Source of the DNA: Zobellia laminariae
GTDB taxonomy: Bacteria > Bacteroidota > Bacteroidia > Flavobacteriales > Flavobacteriaceae
Reading direction: 5' to 3'
Length of the DNA: 64,000 bases
NCBI RefSeq assembly: GCF_009725995.1
Contig: NZ_RCNS01000002.1
Location: 1,302,001-1,366,000, forward strand
Positions 19,505-30,295 of this stretch are shown here, one piece after another. The notes below the pieces were generated by a model. The model made no database searches, had not been told where the DNA came from, and saw only the letters and a list, made by a program, of their open reading frames with translations. Numbering within the stretch: position 1 is the first letter of the stretch; each line of letters starts with the position of its first letter. The position numbers and the translations under genes are program-made.

Positions 19505-19882
19505 ATGATACAGAAAACACTACCCATACTTACCGCTTTGGTTATAATGACCTCTTGTTATGAACCTGAAAGGAATTGCACAGACTTCAAAGACGGTAAA
19601 TTTGCTTTTACGACTACCATAGATGGCGAAGAAAAAACCACTGTTTTTCTGCGTAAAGGTGATTTAGAGGTTGATTATTTTGACGGCAAGGCAGATTCTT
19701 CTTCTGTTCGCTGGATTAATGACTGTGAATACGTGGTAAAGAAACTCAATCCAAAGAACAAGTCCGAAGAGCAATCGCTTCACATGAAAATACTGTCCAC
19801 AACAGCTGATTCTTATATTTTTGAATACAACATCGTAGGAGAAAGCAAACACGATAGAGGAACTGCTATCAGGACCAAATAA
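19505..19882 (+). CDS. Small lipoprotein, unknown function
   Basis: 125 residues from the second ATG (19505); the frame is also open from 19502. The signal peptide ends in VIMTSC, a lipobox with the lipidated Cys at about 18. The mature part has a Cys near the N-terminus (RNCTDF) and another in NDCEYVV, possibly a disulphide, and beta-strand-rich sequence. No domain is recognised. It follows the XRE gene in the same direction and may be cotranscribed with it. Confidence 0.78.
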   Translation: MIQKTLPILTALVIMTSCYEPERNCTDFKDGKFAFTTTIDGEEKTTVFLRKGDLEVDYFDGKADSSSVRWINDCEYVVKKLNPKNKSEEQSLHMKILSTTADSYIFEYNIVGESKHDRGTAIRTK

Positions 19883-20060
19883 CAGCACAAAACCTTTCTG
19901 ACAAAACAATCTCACGAAACTACAGGTGACAAGAAGCTGAAATTTGCCATTATAAGTAGATTTAAGCTTAAGCGAAACAGATTTAAAGCAATTACCCCGC
20001 CATAGATAATAAAGCGCTTTAGATACGCGATTTTAGATACAACAAATCAAACTGTTAAAA

Positions 20061-20096
20061 CAAAAAGCCCGACTTTATAAAGTCGGGCTTTTTGTT
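20061..20096. terminator. Bidirectional intrinsic terminator
   Basis: AAAAAGCCCGACTTT (20062-20076) pairs with AAAGTCGGGCTTTTT (20079-20093), a near-perfect palindrome with A and T runs. It serves the convergent lipoprotein gene (plus) and sterol-desaturase gene (minus). Confidence 0.92.
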
Positions 20097-20122
20097 TTAT
20101 ATAATTCTATATCAATTATCAT

Positions 20123-21079
20123 TTAGTTTGGCCTACTGAACGCAACCTCAGGACTTTTCTCCTTGTGCTCCCTAGATAGACGTTGCTGCTGCTTAACCGT
20201 AAGTGTACTGCCATCAGGACTCCATCCTGGTGGGCCAAAAATATACATTAGCTTATGAGAAAACTTTTTAGCCTTTTTTACATCGGCCCAAATATCCTTA
20301 AACTCATGAGTTAAAATCACAATTGGATTATAAGATTTTGGTGCATGAATAACTCCAAACTTAACTTCAACATCATCATCCAATTCTTTCCAAGTACCAA
20401 AAACCTTGTCGAAAATATTTAAGAAACCACCGTGGTTCTTATCTAAATATTCTACATTTTGTGCATGGTGCACTTGATGCATGGTATGCGTATTAAAAAT
20501 CTTTTCTACCCATCCCATTTTAGGCACATACTGCGAATGCAGCTGAAACTGCCAGAAAGACTCAATGGCCAAAGCAAAAATCACTACTTCTACAGGAAAG
20601 CCTATTGCCGGCATCCACATATAAAAGAAAGGCTTGTAAAGCAATGTAAACCACCCATTACGGATAGCCGTACCCAAGTTAAAATGATCTGATGAGTGAT
20701 GCACAATATGAGCAGCCCAAAGTATTCTTACTTCATGATTTGCCCTGTGAAACCAATAATACGTAAAATCATCCGCCAGTTGACACGCAACAAATACATA
20801 CCAAGCATAACCAAAAGACTCATATCCCATGATATTAGTTCTTACACCATCTACAATAGGGTTAAAAAACTCGTAAGTATAAGTAAAAACAGTAATTAGA
20901 ACAGTAATTTTAATAAGTGGACCCAAAATTGCCGAACCAACACCCATGGCACCACTAGCAAAAAAATCTTTCCACACATAAAGATCTTTATCTCCATGAG
21001 TGTGGCTATAAGAGATTTCCAGCAATATAAATGCTAAAAAGCAAGGTACACCATAAATTAGGGGGTTCGTCAAGTCCAT
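20123..21079 (-). CDS. Sterol desaturase / fatty acid hydroxylase superfamily protein
   Basis: 318 residues, integral membrane. It has the eight-histidine diiron signature: HRANHE, HIVHHSSDH and HTMHQVHHAQ. Several hydrophobic stretches surround these, with N-terminal spans at about 5-22 and 45-70. The family hydroxylates or desaturates lipids; the substrate cannot be read from sequence. Downstream of mscL on the same strand, with 113 bp between them. Confidence 0.9.
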   Translation of the reverse strand: MDLTNPLIYGVPCFLAFILLEISYSHTHGDKDLYVWKDFFASGAMGVGSAILGPLIKITVLITVFTYTYEFFNPIVDGVRTNIMGYESFGYAWYVFVACQLADDFTYYWFHRANHEVRILWAAHIVHHSSDHFNLGTAIRNGWFTLLYKPFFYMWMPAIGFPVEVVIFALAIESFWQFQLHSQYVPKMGWVEKIFNTHTMHQVHHAQNVEYLDKNHGGFLNIFDKVFGTWKELDDDVEVKFGVIHAPKSYNPIVILTHEFKDIWADVKKAKKFSHKLMYIFGPPGWSPDGSTLTVKQQQRLSREHKEKSPEVAFSRPN

Positions 21080-21192
21080 ATTTAAACAATTTTTTTTTGC
21101 AAAGATAGCATTATTAAGACCTTCATTTATGTTAAGACCATTAATTAAGACTATTCTAACATAGCCAATACAGATGCTATATTCTGAAATAA

Positions 21193-21624
21193 TTATATTT
21201 TTTTATCCCGAAGTAATGCATTCTGTTCTTGCATTAACTTCTCTAAGCTAGCTAACAATTCAATATTCTTTGGCGTCTCAACTTCCTTGTTTTGAGGGTC
21301 TTCTGCCTTTGACTTAAAGCGATGAAACCCTTTAATAACCACAAATATGGTTAATGCTATAATTAGAAAATCAATTAAGACCTCCAGCATTTCACCATAA
21401 CCTATTGCCACCTCTTGTGCAGTACCAAGCGCTTCGCGAAGCACATATTTCTTGCTACTAAGATTAACATCGTCCGTCATTAGGGACAAAGGCGGCATGA
21501 TAATTTTCTTAACCAATGTATTGATGACGTTGTTAAAAGCTGTACCAATTATAATACCGATAGCCATATCAATCATATTACCTTTTATGGCAAAATTCTT
21601 GAAATCTTGTATAAAATTTTTCAT
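21193..21624 (-). CDS. mscL: Large-conductance mechanosensitive channel MscL
   Basis: 143 residues, typical MscL: N-terminal FIQDFKNFAIKGNMIDMAIGIIIGTAFNNVINTLV, TM1 with the small-residue constriction, a periplasmic loop and TM2 (about 83-105), then a cytoplasmic helix. It forms a pentameric pore releasing solutes on hypo-osmotic shock. It starts 15 bp after the parC stop on the same strand, so it may be cotranscribed with parE-parC. Confidence 0.95.
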   Translation of the reverse strand: MKNFIQDFKNFAIKGNMIDMAIGIIIGTAFNNVINTLVKKIIMPPLSLMTDDVNLSSKKYVLREALGTAQEVAIGYGEMLEVLIDFLIIALTIFVVIKGFHRFKSKAEDPQNKEVETPKNIELLASLEKLMQEQNALLRDKKI

Positions 21625-21639
21625 AGTAGGCTTTACGCT

Positions 21640-24330
21640 TTATTCGAACAATGAGGTCTGAACTTCATCATCGTCATCGTCTGTATTTCCATTTTCTTCA
21701 TCTACCCCTTCCATTCCTTCCGTCTTTTGTGGCTCAGGCTCTTCATAAGGTAACGGGTCTAACATGTTAATTTCCAAAACCTTGTCCTTTGTCAACTGAT
21801 TACCCATAGCCCCTATTCCTTTTACAGAAATAAACTCCTCTAGATTCAGCTCTAAATTATCTTTTCGGTCTTGTCCGCGCTTCTTAGCAAAAACCAGCTC
21901 AATCATTGGTCTGTAGTCTGTACTAATGATTTCTACATGCGATTTTGGGTGATCCGTAAGAACATTTTCTTCTTTGTCCGGATGATCGATCAAGAACCGT
22001 TTTACATAAAACAATTCTTTCTCTCCCTCCCAATAAACTATCGATAGTGGTTTTTCAGGATTCCATTTTTCCAGTATTACCAAATCTTCATCAAAATGAA
22101 GGGTAAGCTCAGGAATGACAGTTTTAACTAATCCACTTTGATTTACAATCAAAAGGCGATCCTCGCTGGTAAATTCACCCAAAAATTCACCTCTATTATC
22201 AATATTCAATCGTTGAACCGTGTCATCAAACCATAATTTTCTAGGTTTTAATGTAGACAGCCCCTTTTCCTTTAAATCAATGCGCTTCACGGAATATTTA
22301 GTAACAATATTTCCTTTAGAAGAACGCCCTTTAATCATTATTTTAGCGAAATCAATATCCCACTTTAATTTTTTAATACTCCCCACCTGACGCAAGCTAA
22401 CAGATACTACTTCTGCCTCTCCATTAGGGTTTCCTGAGAAATAATGCACGAAAGTACCTGGCAAACCACTACCCATTTCGTAATGCTTATCTCGGGTAAT
22501 ACTAGTTACGTTAAAACGCTTAATGTAAGTAGCTCCTCCCTTACCATCCCTATAAATCATATTATAGACGGTACGTTTGTCCTTTTTCTTGAAAACAGCC
22601 ACATATATAATGCCCTTACCAACAAAAGTCTTTGAATCGACTTTGAATACCATCATTTTACCGTCTTGGGTAAAAGCGATAACATCATCAATATCACTAC
22701 AATCCGTAATGTATTCATCACGCTTTAAAGATGTACCTACAAAACCTTCCTCTCTATTCACATATAGTTTGGTGTTCCGTATAATTACCTTGGTCGCCTC
22801 TATATCATCAAAAAGTCGGATTTCAGATTTACGCTCACGGCCTTTACCGTATGTATCTTTCAATCTTTGGAAATAAGCTATAGCATAATCAACAAGGTTT
22901 GCCAAGTGATGCTTAACCTCTGCAATCTTTTCTTCCAGGTTGTCAAGGTATTGCTGTGCTTTATCTAAATCGAATTTTGAAATACGCTTGATACGTATTT
23001 CCGTCAACCGAACAATATCTTCTTCAGTAACCGCACGCCTTAAGTGCTTGGTAAACGGAGCTAATCCTTTATCAATAGCAGCGATTACACCTTCCCAAGT
23101 TTCCTCTTCCTCTATATCACGGTAGATACGGTTCTCTATAAATATCCTCTCTAACGAAGCAAAATGCCATTGCTCCTCAAGTTCCGCTAATTGAATCTCA
23201 AGCTCCCGGCGAAGTAATTCTACTGTAGCATCCGTAGAACGACGCAACATTTCAATCACTCCAATAAAGAGCGGTTTGTTATCTTCAATAATACAACCCA
23301 GTGGTGAAATAGAAGATTCACACGCTGTAAATGCATAAAGCGCATCAATAGTTTTGTCTGGAGAAATACCGGTTGGCAGATGTACCAAAATCTCCACATC
23401 AGCAGCCGTATTATCTTCAATTTTTTTAATTTTTATCTTTCCTTTATCATTTGCCTTAAGAATAGAATCTATTAAAGAAGAAGTGTTAGTGCCATATGGT
23501 ATCTCGCTTATTATCAGAGTAGTCTTAGAATGTTGTGCTATTCTTGCACGTACTCTAATTTTTCCTCCACGAAGCCCTTCGTTGTAATTGGATACATCAA
23601 TAATTCCTGATGTAGGGAAATCAGGAAACAGCTTAAAACGCTGTCCTTTTAAATGCTTAATAGAAGCATCAATGACCTCAATAAAGTTGTGAGGCATAAT
23701 CTTGGTAGAAAGACCAACTGCAATACCTTCTGCTCCCTGTGTTAACAGTAATGGGAATTTTACAGGAAGATTAACCGGCTCCTTCTTACGGCCATCATAA
23801 GACTGTTGCCACTCCGTAATTTTTGGACTAAAAACTACATCTAGGGCAAATTTTGAAAGTCGAGCTTCTATATACCTTGAAGCAGCCGCACGATCACCCG
23901 TTAATATGTTACCCCAGTTACCCTGGGTATCAATTAATAAATCTTTTTGACCAATTTGCACCATAGCATCGGCAATACTGGCATCACCATGTGGATGATA
24001 CTGCATTGTATGTCCAACAACATTAGCTACCTTATTGTAACGACCATCATCAAGATCCTTAAGCGAATGCATAATACGGCGCTGCACAGGCTTAAACCCA
24101 TCCTCTATTGCAGGCACGGCACGCTCAAGGATTACATAAGATGCATAATCCAAAAACCAGTCTTTATACATTCCCGTTACACGGGTTAATGCATCATCCG
24201 GTGCTTGTTCTTCGCCATCCGTAGCTTCAACACCTTCTATTTGTTCTTGCTGCTCTTCCGAAGATTCCCCAGATTGGTCGTCAGGTGTATTCTGATTTTC
24301 AGCTTCGTTCAGTTCGTCATTTTCCTCCAT
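21640..24330 (-). CDS. parC: DNA topoisomerase IV subunit A
   Basis: 896 residues, GyrA/ParC type. Residues about 50-510 hold the breakage-reunion domain with the active-site tyrosine Y153 (AASRYIEARL). The coiled-coil region and a C-terminal beta-pinwheel-like part follow, without an obvious GyrA box, which favours topoisomerase IV. The N-terminal 45 residues are an acidic, low-complexity extension. At the quinolone-region serine position (E. coli ParC S80), this protein has A117 in HGDASIADAM. It lies 26 bp after parE, so they are one operon. Together they decatenate daughter chromosomes. Confidence 0.92.
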   Translation of the reverse strand: MEENDELNEAENQNTPDDQSGESSEEQQEQIEGVEATDGEEQAPDDALTRVTGMYKDWFLDYASYVILERAVPAIEDGFKPVQRRIMHSLKDLDDGRYNKVANVVGHTMQYHPHGDASIADAMVQIGQKDLLIDTQGNWGNILTGDRAAASRYIEARLSKFALDVVFSPKITEWQQSYDGRKKEPVNLPVKFPLLLTQGAEGIAVGLSTKIMPHNFIEVIDASIKHLKGQRFKLFPDFPTSGIIDVSNYNEGLRGGKIRVRARIAQHSKTTLIISEIPYGTNTSSLIDSILKANDKGKIKIKKIEDNTAADVEILVHLPTGISPDKTIDALYAFTACESSISPLGCIIEDNKPLFIGVIEMLRRSTDATVELLRRELEIQLAELEEQWHFASLERIFIENRIYRDIEEEETWEGVIAAIDKGLAPFTKHLRRAVTEEDIVRLTEIRIKRISKFDLDKAQQYLDNLEEKIAEVKHHLANLVDYAIAYFQRLKDTYGKGRERKSEIRLFDDIEATKVIIRNTKLYVNREEGFVGTSLKRDEYITDCSDIDDVIAFTQDGKMMVFKVDSKTFVGKGIIYVAVFKKKDKRTVYNMIYRDGKGGATYIKRFNVTSITRDKHYEMGSGLPGTFVHYFSGNPNGEAEVVSVSLRQVGSIKKLKWDIDFAKIMIKGRSSKGNIVTKYSVKRIDLKEKGLSTLKPRKLWFDDTVQRLNIDNRGEFLGEFTSEDRLLIVNQSGLVKTVIPELTLHFDEDLVILEKWNPEKPLSIVYWEGEKELFYVKRFLIDHPDKEENVLTDHPKSHVEIISTDYRPMIELVFAKKRGQDRKDNLELNLEEFISVKGIGAMGNQLTKDKVLEINMLDPLPYEEPEPQKTEGMEGVDEENGNTDDDDDEVQTSLFE

Positions 24331-24356
24331 TCAGAAAAATTCTGTATTTCTTTGGT

Positions 24357-26219
24357 TTATAATTTGTTTTCCTCTACCAAGTCTATCTCTACTTTAAGAT
24401 TTTCTATGATAAATTTTTGGCGGTCTGGTGTATTCTTGCCCATATAAAAACTTAACAATGCTTCTATTGACATAGCCTTGTCTAACATGACAGGTTCTAA
24501 ACGAATGTCCGCACCTATGAAATGCTGGAACTCGTCCGGTGAAATTTCACCCAAACCTTTAAAGCGTGTGATCTCTGGTTTACCAGATAGTTTGTCCATT
24601 GCATTTTTTCGCTCCTCTTCACTGTAACAATAAATTGTTTCCTTTTTATTCCTCACACGGAATAATGGCGTTTGCAATATATATAAATGATTCTCTTTTA
24701 TCAATTCAGGAAAGAATTGTAAGAAAAATGTAATCAATAACAATCGAATATGCATACCATCAACATCTGCATCAGTTGCAATTACCACATTGTTGTAACG
24801 CAAGTCTTCCATAGACTCTTCAATATTCAAAGCCGCCTGAAGCAGGTTGAATTCTTCATTTTCGTATACGATTTTTTTAGACATGCCGTAAGAGTTTAAC
24901 GGCTTTCCACGGAGACTAAATACAGCCTGTGTGTTCACATCACGAGACTTTGTAATAGAACCGGAAGCAGAATCTCCTTCAGTTATAAACAATGTACTAT
25001 CCAAACGACGATCATGCTTCATATCGCCTAAATGCACACGGCAATCCCTTAACTTCTTATTGTGAAGGTTAGATTTCTTAGCACGGTCACGAGCGAGTTT
25101 ACGAATACCGGAAAGATCTTTTCTCTCCCTTTCAGCCATCATAATTTTACGCTGCAACTTTTCTGCAGTTTCAGGATTCTTATGCAGATAGTTATCTAAG
25201 TATTTCCCTATAAAGTCGTTAATATATGTTCGTACTGTAGGGAAGTTACCTCCCATTTCCGTGGAACCCAATTTGGTTTTGGTCTGACTTTCAAAAACAG
25301 GCTCCATCACCTTAATGGCAATTGCAGAAATAACAGATTTACGAACATCCGAGGCATCGTAGTTCTTTCCGTAAAAGTCACGAATAGTCTTAACCAAAGC
25401 TTCACGAAATGCCGCTTGGTGCGTACCACCATGGGTCGTATGCTGACCATTAACAAAAGAATGGTACTCCTCGCTATACTGCGTTTTACTGTGAGTAATA
25501 GCAACCTCAATATCATCACCTTTTAAATGGATAACTGGATAAAGGATATCTTCAGCGTTGTTGTTATCCTCCAATAAATCCTTTAATCCGTTCTCCGAAT
25601 AAAACTTTTCACCGTTAAAAACGATAGTCAATCCCGGATTTAGATATACATAGTTTTTGAGCATGCGTTCCACATACTCGTTTCTATATTTAAATTTCTT
25701 AAAAATGGCTTCATCAGGAGTAAAACTAACCTTTGTACCCCTTCGCCTTGTAGTTTCCTCAAGCAGCTCTTCTTTTTGAAGCTCACCAATTTGAAATTCA
25801 GCGGACTTAGATTTACCATCTCTGGTACTTTCCACACGAAAAAAGCTAGAAAGAGCATTCACTGCCTTGGTACCAACACCGTTTAAACCAACAGACTTCT
25901 TAAACGCACGCGAGTCATACTTACCTCCCGTGTTCATTTTTGAAACTACATCTACCACCTTCCCCAAAGGAATACCACGACCATAATCGCGCACAATGAC
26001 ACGGTCCCCATGAATTGAGATTTCAATGGTCTTACCAGCCCCCATCACAAACTCATCAATACAGTTGTCAATGGTTTCTTTTAACAAGATATAGATACCA
26101 TCATCGGCCGAAGAACCATCACCCAACTTACCGATATACATACCGGGACGCAGCCGAATGTGCTCTTTCCAATCGAGTGAACGTATATTATCTTCTGTAT
26201 ATTGACTTTCCTCAGACAT
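24357..26219 (-). CDS. parE: DNA topoisomerase IV subunit B
   Basis: 620 residues, GyrB/ParE type. The GHKL ATPase begins with [12 protein letters not shown]-binding residues are in [11 protein letters not shown] and RDYGRGIP, with [14 protein letters not shown]. The TOPRIM domain holds TEGDSASG and the DADVDGMHI metal motif. Pairing with parC (26 bp gap) supports ParE rather than GyrB. It is divergent from the M20 gene across a 261-bp region with no clear promoter consensus. Confidence 0.94.
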   Translation of the reverse strand: MSEESQYTEDNIRSLDWKEHIRLRPGMYIGKLGDGSSADDGIYILLKETIDNCIDEFVMGAGKTIEISIHGDRVIVRDYGRGIPLGKVVDVVSKMNTGGKYDSRAFKKSVGLNGVGTKAVNALSSFFRVESTRDGKSKSAEFQIGELQKEELLEETTRRRGTKVSFTPDEAIFKKFKYRNEYVERMLKNYVYLNPGLTIVFNGEKFYSENGLKDLLEDNNNAEDILYPVIHLKGDDIEVAITHSKTQYSEEYHSFVNGQHTTHGGTHQAAFREALVKTIRDFYGKNYDASDVRKSVISAIAIKVMEPVFESQTKTKLGSTEMGGNFPTVRTYINDFIGKYLDNYLHKNPETAEKLQRKIMMAERERKDLSGIRKLARDRAKKSNLHNKKLRDCRVHLGDMKHDRRLDSTLFITEGDSASGSITKSRDVNTQAVFSLRGKPLNSYGMSKKIVYENEEFNLLQAALNIEESMEDLRYNNVVIATDADVDGMHIRLLLITFFLQFFPELIKENHLYILQTPLFRVRNKKETIYCYSEEERKNAMDKLSGKPEITRFKGLGEISPDEFQHFIGADIRLEPVMLDKAMSIEALLSFYMGKNTPDRQKFIIENLKVEIDLVEENKL

Positions 26220-26480
26220 AAATCAGGGGGTTTGGAACTAAACTAACGCTAAAGATAAGACGACAATTAAAAAGATGAAACCCCAAACTGTTAAAGTAAT
26301 TAACAATGAATTTATCCATTTTGTTGATATATTCGCTTAATATGCTAAATTTTACCCTCATAACACACCAATTTGTACAAAAAAGCTAAAAATTTGTAAT
26401 TCGGAAGACTTTTTCTGACCAAAGCACCGGTTTAAAATAATCTGAGGTCAGCATATTTACATCAATTAACACGCTACTTA

Positions 26481-27755
26481 ATGAAAAAACTATTGTTATA
26501 TCTTCTAATATCCACTGGGAGCATGAATTCAATTCTAGCTCAAGATTTAGAAGAAGAGTACAAGGCTATTGAATCTAAAGTCATAGAATGGAGAAGGGAA
26601 ATACATCAAAACCCAGAACTATCCAACCGAGAATTTAAAACAGCAGAAAAGATTGCCAAACACCTTACTTCTTTGGGAATAGAAGTACAAACAGGTGTAG
26701 CTCACACAGGCGTGGTCGGTATTTTAAAAGGCCAAAAGCCAGGCAAAGTCATTGCTTTACGAGCAGATATTGACGCATTACCCGTTTTTGAAAGAAACGA
26801 CCTTCCGTTTAAATCTACCGTGGTAACAGATTTTAAAGGAGAAGAAGTGCCCGTTATGCATGCTTGCGGACACGACACGCATACCGCCATTCTTATGGGG
26901 GTTGCCGAGATCCTTTCCAAACACACCGATAAGATAAAAGGAACGGTAAAATTCATTTTCCAGCCAGCTGAAGAAGGCCCTCCGGAAGGCGAAGAAGGCG
27001 GTGCGCTACTCATGGTAAAAGAAGGTGTCCTCAAAAACCCTGACGTAGACGCTATTTTCGGACTTCATATTAATTCACAGACACCAGTAGGTGTAATTCG
27101 CTACAAATCTGGCGGTACTATGGCCGCTGCCCAGAAATTTGTTATCAACGTAAAAGGAAAACAGAGCCACGGCGCAAGACCTTGGTCCGGAGTTGATCCA
27201 ATTTTAATTAGCGCCAAAATTATTGATGGCTTACAAACTATTATCAGTAGAGAGGTAGAATTGACTAATGAAGCCGCAGTGATTACCGTTGGAAAAATCA
27301 CAAGTGGCGTGCGGTTTAACATCATACCGGAAAGCGCAGAAATGATAGGCACCATCCGTACTTTAGATTATGATATGAAAGCGCTAATCAACAAGCGTAT
27401 GAAAGAGATGGTTCCTGCCCTTGCCAAAGCTTATGGTGGTGAAGCTACAATTGAAATAAAAGATGCTACGGATATCACATATAACGACCCAGACTTGGTG
27501 ACACAAATGCTACCTTCGTTAAACAAAGTCGCAGGAGAGAACAATGTACAAACACAAAAGGCCGTTACTGGAGCGGAGGACTTTTCTTATTTTCAGAAAG
27601 AAGTACCAGGTTTTTTCTTCTTTTTAGGAGGAATGACACCCGGAAATACAGCGTCTTTTCCGCATCATACACCAGATTTCATTATAGATGATAGTGGACT
27701 ATTATTGGGCGTAAAGGCTTTAACAGAAATGAGCATTGACTACCTTAATAAATAG
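26481..27755 (+). CDS. M20-family amidohydrolase, exported
   Basis: 424 residues. A signal peptide of about 20 residues ends SILA, before QDLEEE. The M20 dinuclear zinc site is visible: HACGHDTH at about 127-134 and PAEEGPPEGEEGG at about 157-169. The catalytic domain is split by a dimerisation domain (about 205-315). The family hydrolyses N-acyl amino acids (hippurate, IAA conjugates and similar). Export points to scavenging of external amides in the periplasm. It is followed 53 bp later by an FMN glutamate-synthase-like gene. Confidence 0.9.
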   Translation: MKKLLLYLLISTGSMNSILAQDLEEEYKAIESKVIEWRREIHQNPELSNREFKTAEKIAKHLTSLGIEVQTGVAHTGVVGILKGQKPGKVIALRADIDALPVFERNDLPFKSTVVTDFKGEEVPVMHACGHDTHTAILMGVAEILSKHTDKIKGTVKFIFQPAEEGPPEGEEGGALLMVKEGVLKNPDVDAIFGLHINSQTPVGVIRYKSGGTMAAAQKFVINVKGKQSHGARPWSGVDPILISAKIIDGLQTIISREVELTNEAAVITVGKITSGVRFNIIPESAEMIGTIRTLDYDMKALINKRMKEMVPALAKAYGGEATIEIKDATDITYNDPDLVTQMLPSLNKVAGENNVQTQKAVTGAEDFSYFQKEVPGFFFFLGGMTPGNTASFPHHTPDFIIDDSGLLLGVKALTEMSIDYLNK

Positions 27756-27808
27756 TTGATTAAAATAAATAACCTTAATAATTAGTTTAAATAGTTCTAA
27801 ACATATTT

Positions 27809-29377
27809 ATGGACCAAATAATTTCAATTTTTCAAAGTATTTCGTGGTGGATTTGGGTTTTGATTTTTCTTTTAATCGTTGCCATAAGAGATATCTTTTT
27901 TCAACGATCACATACCATATCACATAACTTCCCTTTAGTAGGTCACTTACGTTATTGGCTTGAAAGTATAGGCCCAGAAATGCGTCAGTATTTTGTGGCG
28001 AACAATCGTGAAGAGCTTCCCTTTAACCGAATTGAAAGAGGTTGGATTTATGCTTCAGCCAAAAAGGAAAATAACTACGAAGGTTTTGGAACTGACCGAG
28101 ATATTTATGCACATCAACACATATTTGTAAAGAATCAAATGATGGCATATAAGCTGCCTGAAAATCATATCAACGCAACAGATAAAACATTTATTCCCTG
28201 CGCTAAAGTTATGGGTGCTTTTAATGAACGAAGAAAACCATTTCGCCCCAGTTCTATTATTAATGTGTCTGCCATGAGTTTTGGCTCCTTATCTGCAGCG
28301 GCAGTAGAAGCTATGAATAAAGGGGTTGCTAAAGCAGATGCTTATCATAATACAGGTGAAGGTGGACTTTCTAAATACCACAAACAAGGAGGAGATGTCA
28401 TTTTCCATTTTGGAACAGGTTATTTTGGAGTTCGCACACCGGATGGGAATTTCTCAATGGAAAAAATGAAAAAGCTCGTTGAAGAAAACCCTACGGTAAG
28501 AGCAATAGAAATTAAATTATCACAAGGCGCGAAACCAGGAAAGGGAGGCGTGCTGCCAGGAGCTAAAATAACCCCAGAACTTGCTGAAATACGTGGTGTT
28601 GAAGTAGGCAAGGATGTGTTATCTCCTGCAACTCACAAAGCTTTTAACAATGTAAAGGAACTTTTAGAACTCATAGAGAACATTGCCCAAGAAACCGGAC
28701 TACCAGTAGGAATTAAAGGAGCCATTGGTAAATTAGACCAATGGGAAGAACTTGCTGATTTAATGGTTAAAACAGGTAAAGGCCCTGATTTTATTACCGT
28801 AGACGGTGGTGAAGGCGGTACTGGTGCTGCGCCCCCATCATTTGCAGATCATGTTTCATTACCATGGGTATATGGCTTCTCTAGCCTGTATAAAGTTTTT
28901 CTAGATAGAAAACTGACCGATCGCATTGTTTTTATAGGTAGCGGTAAATTGGGTTTTCCTGCAAAGGCTGCCATGGCTTTCGCTATGGGCGTAGACTGTA
29001 TTAATGTTGCCCGCGAGGCAATGATGAGTATAGGATGTATTCAGGCCCAGGTTTGTCACACGAACCGTTGTCCTGCTGGAGTAGCTACACAAAATAAGTG
29101 GTTACAGAAAGGTATAGACGTCCCTTTAAAATCTGACCGCTTGGCACAGTATTTTATGACCTTTAGAAAAGAACTTTTAGAAATTACACATGCTTCTGGG
29201 TATGAACACCCTTGTCAGTACACTATGGATGACATTCAGCTTAACGTGGATGACAACGACCTGAATCGTAGTTTAGCTTCTTCTTATGGCTACAACAAAG
29301 CTAAAGTGCCTTTTGTAAATATGCAAAAATTGTATGATTGCATCCACTTGGGAGGAAAGCATTGTGAAAACAGCTAA
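27809..29377 (+). CDS. FMN-binding glutamate synthase family protein
   Basis: 522 residues. An N-terminal membrane anchor (about 12-30) precedes a glutamate synthase FMN domain: NVSAMSFGSLSAAAVEAMNKG, EGGLSKYHKQGGD, GGVLPGAKITPELAEIRG, VDGGEGGTGAAPPSF. A [3Fe-4S] site C-x5-C-x4-C is at about 409-420. It lacks the glutaminase domain of GltB, so it is not full glutamate synthase. Standalone members are widely conserved in Bacteroidota; the substrate is unknown. The ATG start is at 27809. Confidence 0.9.
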   Translation: MDQIISIFQSISWWIWVLIFLLIVAIRDIFFQRSHTISHNFPLVGHLRYWLESIGPEMRQYFVANNREELPFNRIERGWIYASAKKENNYEGFGTDRDIYAHQHIFVKNQMMAYKLPENHINATDKTFIPCAKVMGAFNERRKPFRPSSIINVSAMSFGSLSAAAVEAMNKGVAKADAYHNTGEGGLSKYHKQGGDVIFHFGTGYFGVRTPDGNFSMEKMKKLVEENPTVRAIEIKLSQGAKPGKGGVLPGAKITPELAEIRGVEVGKDVLSPATHKAFNNVKELLELIENIAQETGLPVGIKGAIGKLDQWEELADLMVKTGKGPDFITVDGGEGGTGAAPPSFADHVSLPWVYGFSSLYKVFLDRKLTDRIVFIGSGKLGFPAKAAMAFAMGVDCINVAREAMMSIGCIQAQVCHTNRCPAGVATQNKWLQKGIDVPLKSDRLAQYFMTFRKELLEITHASGYEHPCQYTMDDIQLNVDDNDLNRSLASSYGYNKAKVPFVNMQKLYDCIHLGGKHCENS

Positions 29378-29393
29378 GAATAATATACATTTG
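29362..29393 (+). promoter_or_regulatory. Candidate promoter of the 29450 gene
   Basis: -33-like TTG at 29362-29364, 21 bp, then TACATTTG (29386-29393), an exact TAnnTTTG -7 element. It overlaps the end of the preceding gene and is 57 bp before the ATG at 29450. Confidence 0.5.
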
Positions 29394-29449
29394 TTTAACG
29401 TTATTAGTAATTTCCAAATCATATAACAAGAATTTAATCTGAGTAATTT

Positions 29450-30220
29450 ATGAAATACCCCATACTTACCTTTGGTCTTATCCTTTTCGCTAGCTTATCT
29501 ATGCAAGCCCAACGCAAAAGCGACCTTATAGAAGAAATAGCCCAATTAAAAATGCAACTAGATTCAGTAAACGCTGAAGTTTTTGATGCAAGAAAGAATG
29601 AAAAAGTAGCCGTAACCAAAGCAGAATCTTACGGAACCCAGGTTACAGAGCTTCAAAGTGCGAACAATACTTTAATGAAGAACCTGAATAATTTCGCAGA
29701 GGTTTCCAACAAGAACTCCAGCATGGTATCTACTGCCATGGCCAACCTTGCTACTAAAGAAGATCAACTTAAAGCAATAAAAGGAGCCATCGCTACCAAT
29801 GATTCAATAACCATAGCTGTTTTAACAAATGTGAAGCAGACCATGGGCGAGAATGCCAAAATAGGAGTTTCTGAAGGTGCCGTTGTTGTTTCTTCAGACT
29901 TGTCAAGTTTATACGGAAGTGATACTGGAACTACTCTTACTCCTGAAGCAGAAGCCTGGACAGAGAAAATTGCAAATATTTTAAATGCAAACCCTAGCAC
30001 TGCTATTACAATAGAAGGTCTTAGCATGACTGGAGATTTAGAGACACCTGCTAAACAGGCTATGGCAATTGCCACAGTTCTACAAAACAAATTTACAATA
30101 GCTCCTGAACGCATTGCGGCCTTAGGAAGGGACGGAAACTTAAAAGAAGGTATTCAAGTGAACATTCACCCTGATTTTAATAAATTCTACCTCATGGTTA
30201 GAGAGCAAATGAAGAACTAA
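29450..30220 (+). CDS. Secreted coiled-coil protein with OmpA-like C-terminal domain
   Basis: 256 residues. The signal peptide ends MQAQR (about 1-21). A coiled coil follows (LIEEIAQLKMQLDSVNAEV and on, to about 110). The C-terminal part (about 125-250) has an OmpA/MotB-like pattern: ISITIEG, ANPSTAITIEG, AMAIATVLQNKFTIAPERIAALGR, suggesting peptidoglycan association. It lacks the full LIVxGHTD signature, so this is a weak family call. It has its own promoter-like sequence and sits downstream of the FMN protein. Confidence 0.75.
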   Translation: MKYPILTFGLILFASLSMQAQRKSDLIEEIAQLKMQLDSVNAEVFDARKNEKVAVTKAESYGTQVTELQSANNTLMKNLNNFAEVSNKNSSMVSTAMANLATKEDQLKAIKGAIATNDSITIAVLTNVKQTMGENAKIGVSEGAVVVSSDLSSLYGSDTGTTLTPEAEAWTEKIANILNANPSTAITIEGLSMTGDLETPAKQAMAIATVLQNKFTIAPERIAALGRDGNLKEGIQVNIHPDFNKFYLMVREQMKN

Positions 30221-30295
30221 AAGTTATCCCATTTTTTGTATACTTTTTGATAAAATCCCCCGTTCTAGTATCCAAATAAACCAAATACCAAAAAA

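Noticed and set aside
26306..26389. 27-residue plus-strand ORF in the parE upstream region
   Set aside because: No hydrophobic pattern, no terminator and no promoter, unlike the small genes at 56841 and 57145.
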